DNA from: Hungatella sp. UBA7603
GTDB lineage: Bacteria > Bacillota > Clostridia > Lachnospirales > Lachnospiraceae
Reading direction: 5' to 3'
Length of the DNA: 64,000 bases
NCBI GenBank assembly: GCA_002478865.1
Contig: DLJZ01000012.1
Location: 127,543 to 191,542 of the forward strand
Every line of letters starts with the position of its first letter. Position 1 is the stretch's first letter. A program made the translations under genes and the position numbers. A model generated the notes under the pieces. It was not told the DNA's origin and ran no database searches. It worked only from the letters and a program-made list of their open reading frames with translations. Below are positions 61,205-64,000 of this stretch, piece after piece.

Positions 61205-62173
61205 ATGAAGAATATTATATGTGAAAAATTAGGAATTGAGTATCCGATTTTACAAGGACCCATGGCCTGGACATCCGGCAGTGACTTGGCAGCCGCGGTT
61301 TCTAATGCAGGGGGACTTGGTATCATGGGTATCGGCTTTGCTCCACCGGAAGTTTTCCTTGCAGAAATTCAAAAAGTAAAGACGTTAACTTCCAAACCGT
61401 TTGGCTGCAACCTGATTACAGGAATTCCTTATACAGAAGAACTGCTTCAAATCATTTTAAAAGAGAACGTTCCAGTCGTTGAACTGGAAGGTCCCTTCAC
61501 ATCTCTTGATATCTTATCATCTTATGCAGACAATTTGAGGGCAGCTGGTATTATTATAATCGGTAAGGTTGCCACAGTCGAAGAAGCATTGGTTTATGAA
61601 AAAGCGGGGGTAGACTTCATATCCGTTAAAGGAGCCGACGGCGGCGGACATATCTATGGATTTACAGGGACCTTTTCCTTGATTCCCCAGGTAGTGGATG
61701 CAGTAAACCTTCCAGTTATTAATTCCAGCGGTATCGCAGACGGTAGAGGCATTGCGGCTTCCTTTATGCTGGGGGCCACAGGAGTTGAAATCGGAAGCCG
61801 TTTCCTCCTTGCCTATGAATGCCCTGCACATGAAAACTATAAAAATGCGATCATTAAAGCAACAGAGGGGGATACCGTCCTGACCGGTGTTACCGTAAAT
61901 GATGCTGTGAGAGGTCTTGCCAACGACCTGTCGAAAAAGGTATTAAAAGCTGAAAGACAATATGAAAAAGAAGAAGTAGCTAAAATCATTCAAGAATTGT
62001 GCTCCGGCAGTCTTCGCAAGGCAGCTACGGACGGAGACGTTGAAAAAGAGGGCACTGTCGTGGTTGGACAAAACGTCGGAATGCTAACTCAAAAACAAAG
62101 TGCAAAAGAAATCATGGAAGAATTGATCCAAGAATATACATCAATTCTATTAAATGCCGTGCAATATATCTAA
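61205..62173 (+). CDS. FabK/nitronate monooxygenase-type flavin oxidoreductase
   Basis: 322 aa FMN TIM-barrel protein. LGIEYPILQGPMAWTSGSDLAAAVSNAGGLGIMG near the start, PFGCNLITGIPY, ISVKGADGGGHIYG (FabK-like phosphate/GGH loop), GIADGRGIAASFMLGATGVEIGSRFLLAYE. FabK reduces enoyl-ACP, while nitronate monooxygenases oxidise nitroalkanes. The family cannot be separated here. ACAAGGAGAAAAAA precedes the ATG. Divergent from PucR-type regulator. Confidence 0.85.
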   Translation: MKNIICEKLGIEYPILQGPMAWTSGSDLAAAVSNAGGLGIMGIGFAPPEVFLAEIQKVKTLTSKPFGCNLITGIPYTEELLQIILKENVPVVELEGPFTSLDILSSYADNLRAAGIIIIGKVATVEEALVYEKAGVDFISVKGADGGGHIYGFTGTFSLIPQVVDAVNLPVINSSGIADGRGIAASFMLGATGVEIGSRFLLAYECPAHENYKNAIIKATEGDTVLTGVTVNDAVRGLANDLSKKVLKAERQYEKEEVAKIIQELCSGSLRKAATDGDVEKEGTVVVGQNVGMLTQKQSAKEIMEELIQEYTSILLNAVQYI

Positions 62174-62290
62174 TATCAAAGAATGAGTAAAAGATTCTCA
62201 CTTATTTACCACTTTACTTTGCATAGCCGCCGGAGATTACCTTAACACAAACAAAGTAGCAATGGAATAGATGAGCTTTCCTTTAAGTGA

Positions 62291-62338
62291 AAAACCATCG
62301 AATTTCTTTCCAACGTGAAGGAGGTTTTGATGGTTTTT
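62291..62338 (+). terminator. Possible terminator after the flavoprotein
   Basis: AAAACCATC (62291-62299) / GATGGTTTT (62329-62337) with a long 29-nt loop and a T-rich tail. Long loop lowers confidence. Confidence 0.4.
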
Positions 62339-62390
62339 TGATGTAACGTAATCCAACATTAAAAAAATTTAGCAGCAGAGGAGTTAATTC

Positions 62391-63809
62391 ATGTCATATC
62401 GTAATAACAAAAAAGAAAATGTCACTGCAATGATGGTATTTTTATTATTCGGGGGCTCTTTATCCCTCTTTAACGAAACCATACTGAATGTTGCCCTAAG
62501 TAATATGATGGTGGAACTGAATGTAACCGCTACCACTATCCAATGGCTGTCTACGGGATATGTTTTAGTTGTTGCAATCATGGTTCCTGCAACAGCATTT
62601 CTTCTACGTACCTTTACAACAAGACAGTTGTATGTGGGGGCAATGTCCCTTTTTCTCATTGGCACTGTGTTCGCTGCCATCTCAGCCAAATTTCCAATTT
62701 TATTGGCAGCAAGGATGGTGCAAGCAGTCGGGACTGGCCTGTTAATACCAATTATGGTTAATACTGTGCTATGCATCAATCCTCCTGAAAAACATGGCCT
62801 TTCAATGAGCCTATGCACTAGTACCATTCTGGTAGGTCCCTCACTCGGCCCCATCGTATCCGGAATCGTACTGCAGTTTTTTACTTGGAGAGCCCTATTC
62901 TTTCTTTTGATCCCATTAATTATTTTCTGTATCGTCGGAGGCAGTATCTTTTTACATACGGCAATGGAAATAACAAAGCCAAGAATAGATGTTTTGTCAA
63001 TTATCCTTTCCTCAGTCGGGTTTGCATTTATTGTATATGGAATGAGTATTATCCAGACAAGTACATCCCTGGTACTCACTATTGTAATTTTTATCATCGG
63101 AATAACATCACTTTTGCTGTTTGGAAAGAGGCAATTGCAATTAAAAGAGCCAATGCTTGACATTACAGCCTTTCAAAAGCCGTTTTTTTCTATTGGCGCA
63201 ATTTTGGTCATTACAATCCAAATGGTTCAGTTTTCCATGAACGTCATACTGCCGATGTTGTTGCAGCGTGGGTTAAACTGCACTTCATTTACTTCTGCAC
63301 TCGTATTGCTCCCTGCCGCAGTGATTTGCTGTATTATGACGCTGATATCAGGAAAAATTTATGACAAATCCGGCGGGAAGAAAATCATTCCGCTTGGTCT
63401 TGCAATTATGCTGTTTGCCCTGTTTGCTTTATCCCGTATCCAGCCGTCGACATCCTTAGTGGAGATCACCCTCCTAAATATTCTTGTGTTTTTTGGAATA
63501 TCCCTTGCATGGTCCTCAAACCAATCCAATGCACTAAAGCAATTGCCTCCAAACAGTCAGGCCCACGGCGTGGCAATCTTGAACACCTTCATCCAGGTAG
63601 GGGCAGCGCTTGGTACTCCGCTCTTTGTAGGACTTATGGATGCCGGACAGGCAAAGTATTTAAAACAGGCAGGGGGAGCATCCATTTCCTCTATTCCGGT
63701 GGAAGCCTTATACGCAGGTTTTCAGTATTCCATTACAGCAGCCACGGTCATTATCACAATCACCTTTTTGCTTTCACTATCTTTTCATTTGGAAGGAAAG
63801 AAAAAATAA
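62391..63809 (+). CDS. MFS drug/metabolite exporter (DHA2, EmrB/QacA type)
   Basis: 472 aa with about 14 transmembrane segments. DHA2 pattern: SLFNETILNVALSNMMVELNVTATTIQWLSTGYVLVVAIMVPATAFLL near the start, then PILLAARMVQAVGTGLLIPIMVNTVL, PPEKHGLSMSLCTSTILVGPSLGPIVSGIV, all standard. AGGAGTTAATTC precedes the ATG. Exports drugs or metabolites; substrate unknown. It lies next to the FabK-like gene and not in the main operon. Confidence 0.92.
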   Translation: MSYRNNKKENVTAMMVFLLFGGSLSLFNETILNVALSNMMVELNVTATTIQWLSTGYVLVVAIMVPATAFLLRTFTTRQLYVGAMSLFLIGTVFAAISAKFPILLAARMVQAVGTGLLIPIMVNTVLCINPPEKHGLSMSLCTSTILVGPSLGPIVSGIVLQFFTWRALFFLLIPLIIFCIVGGSIFLHTAMEITKPRIDVLSIILSSVGFAFIVYGMSIIQTSTSLVLTIVIFIIGITSLLLFGKRQLQLKEPMLDITAFQKPFFSIGAILVITIQMVQFSMNVILPMLLQRGLNCTSFTSALVLLPAAVICCIMTLISGKIYDKSGGKKIIPLGLAIMLFALFALSRIQPSTSLVEITLLNILVFFGISLAWSSNQSNALKQLPPNSQAHGVAILNTFIQVGAALGTPLFVGLMDAGQAKYLKQAGGASISSIPVEALYAGFQYSITAATVIITITFLLSLSFHLEGKKK

Positions 63810-64000
63810 GCTCTTACAAATATCAAATGCTTGAAACAAATTTTCCCTAAATTCCCCCTTTCGAATATTGCCATTATACCAATACCAATGATTTCCATTT
63901 AAAGCATACTTTTTCTTTATACTACTCTTTTTTACTGTTCTCATTCAAAATCATCTATGTCGTCTATATCTTCCCCTAAAAGTCAATACCACCGGCTTAG
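63810..64000. other. 3' intergenic end of window
   Basis: AT-rich, no ORF with a ribosome site visible. Minus-strand reading gives only short frames; nothing supportable. Confidence 0.4.

Noticed and set aside
62384..63163. 259-aa open frame on the minus strand opposite the MFS exporter
   Set aside because: It is an antisense shadow of a clear 14-helix MFS gene; residue content is unlike a real protein and no ribosome site precedes it.
63900..64000. Minus-strand acidic frame ending near 63945 (EDIDDIDDFE)
   Set aside because: The frame is closed by a TGA about 40 nt upstream inside the window, so it is not the tail of a partial gene.
1..64000. CRISPR arrays, tRNA/rRNA genes, insertion sequences, integrases
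   Set aside because: None seen on reading. No repeat-spacer pattern, no transposase motifs, and no tRNA-like cloverleaf noticed by eye; a tRNAscan/Infernal run would be needed to be certain.

Overview
This window comes from a low-GC anaerobic clostridium, most likely a Lachnospiraceae-type genome. The evidence is AT-rich intergenic DNA, strong AGGAGG ribosome sites, a clostridial agr system, a tungsten aldehyde:ferredoxin oxidoreductase, indolepyruvate:ferredoxin oxidoreductase, and clostridial gene fusions (MoeA with a binding-protein domain, MOSC with MogA). I see no rRNA, tRNA, CRISPR array, transposase or phage gene. Species cannot be named from the sequence alone.

Layout. (1) 1-3.8 kb: sulfate ABC importer (cysA partial, cysW, cysT, sbp), minus strand. 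(2) 4-13.8 kb: a mixed housekeeping and stress region with an Fe/Mn superoxide dismutase, a YczE-type membrane protein, a flavodoxin/ferredoxin protein, two TetR regulators, a GyrI-like protein, two alpha/beta hydrolases, a LysR regulator, and a CorA-type Mg transporter preceded by a 30-codon leader ORF. (3) 14.2-19.4 kb: response regulator, histidine kinase, ABC ATPase and FtsX-like permease, a typical sense-and-export module. (4) 19.6-23.2 kb: small minus-strand genes (phosphoesterase, YwqG-like, Nudix-DUF429 fusion, GNAT, one unknown). (5) 23.7-55.4 kb: the centrepiece, about 36 minus-strand genes in one direction with almost no gaps. (6) 55.5-58.6 kb: divergent agrA-agrC-fdhD. (7) 58.7-63.8 kb: an acetate-uptake-type membrane protein, a PucR-type regulator, a FabK/nitronate-monooxygenase-like flavoprotein and an MFS exporter.

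How region 5 works (inference from gene content). The transcription unit starts with agrD, encoding a cyclic autoinducer peptide that is too short for ordinary ORF callers, followed by agrB. LytTR-type direct repeats, two 10-bp copies exactly 21 bp apart, lie upstream of the agrD promoter, so the autoinducer probably switches on the whole 32-kb block. Next come a tungsten AOR, dTDP-sugar genes (rmlA, rmlB, an NDP-sugar epimerase/reductase), a UGT-type glycosyltransferase and a PIG-L deacetylase. A dissociated fatty-acid/polyketide-like set is interleaved: two KAS III-like proteins (one without the usual His and Asn), KAS II, two ACPs, an acyltransferase, a PPTase, a hydroxyacyl-CoA dehydrogenase, two crotonases plus one degenerate crotonase-like protein, a hotdog thioesterase and two SRPBCC proteins. 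IorA/IorB could make aryl-acetyl-CoA starters, and a radical SAM protein could add a further step. The block ends with tungstate import (tupABC) and pterin-cofactor genes (moaA, two moeA, moaC, MOSC-mogA), so the cofactor supply for the AOR appears to be built into the operon. fdhD lies in the divergent agr operon. I read this as a quorum-controlled pathway to a glycosylated, probably aryl-primed and unsaturated acyl product with a tungsten-dependent carboxylate/aldehyde step. I do not recognise it as a described pathway.
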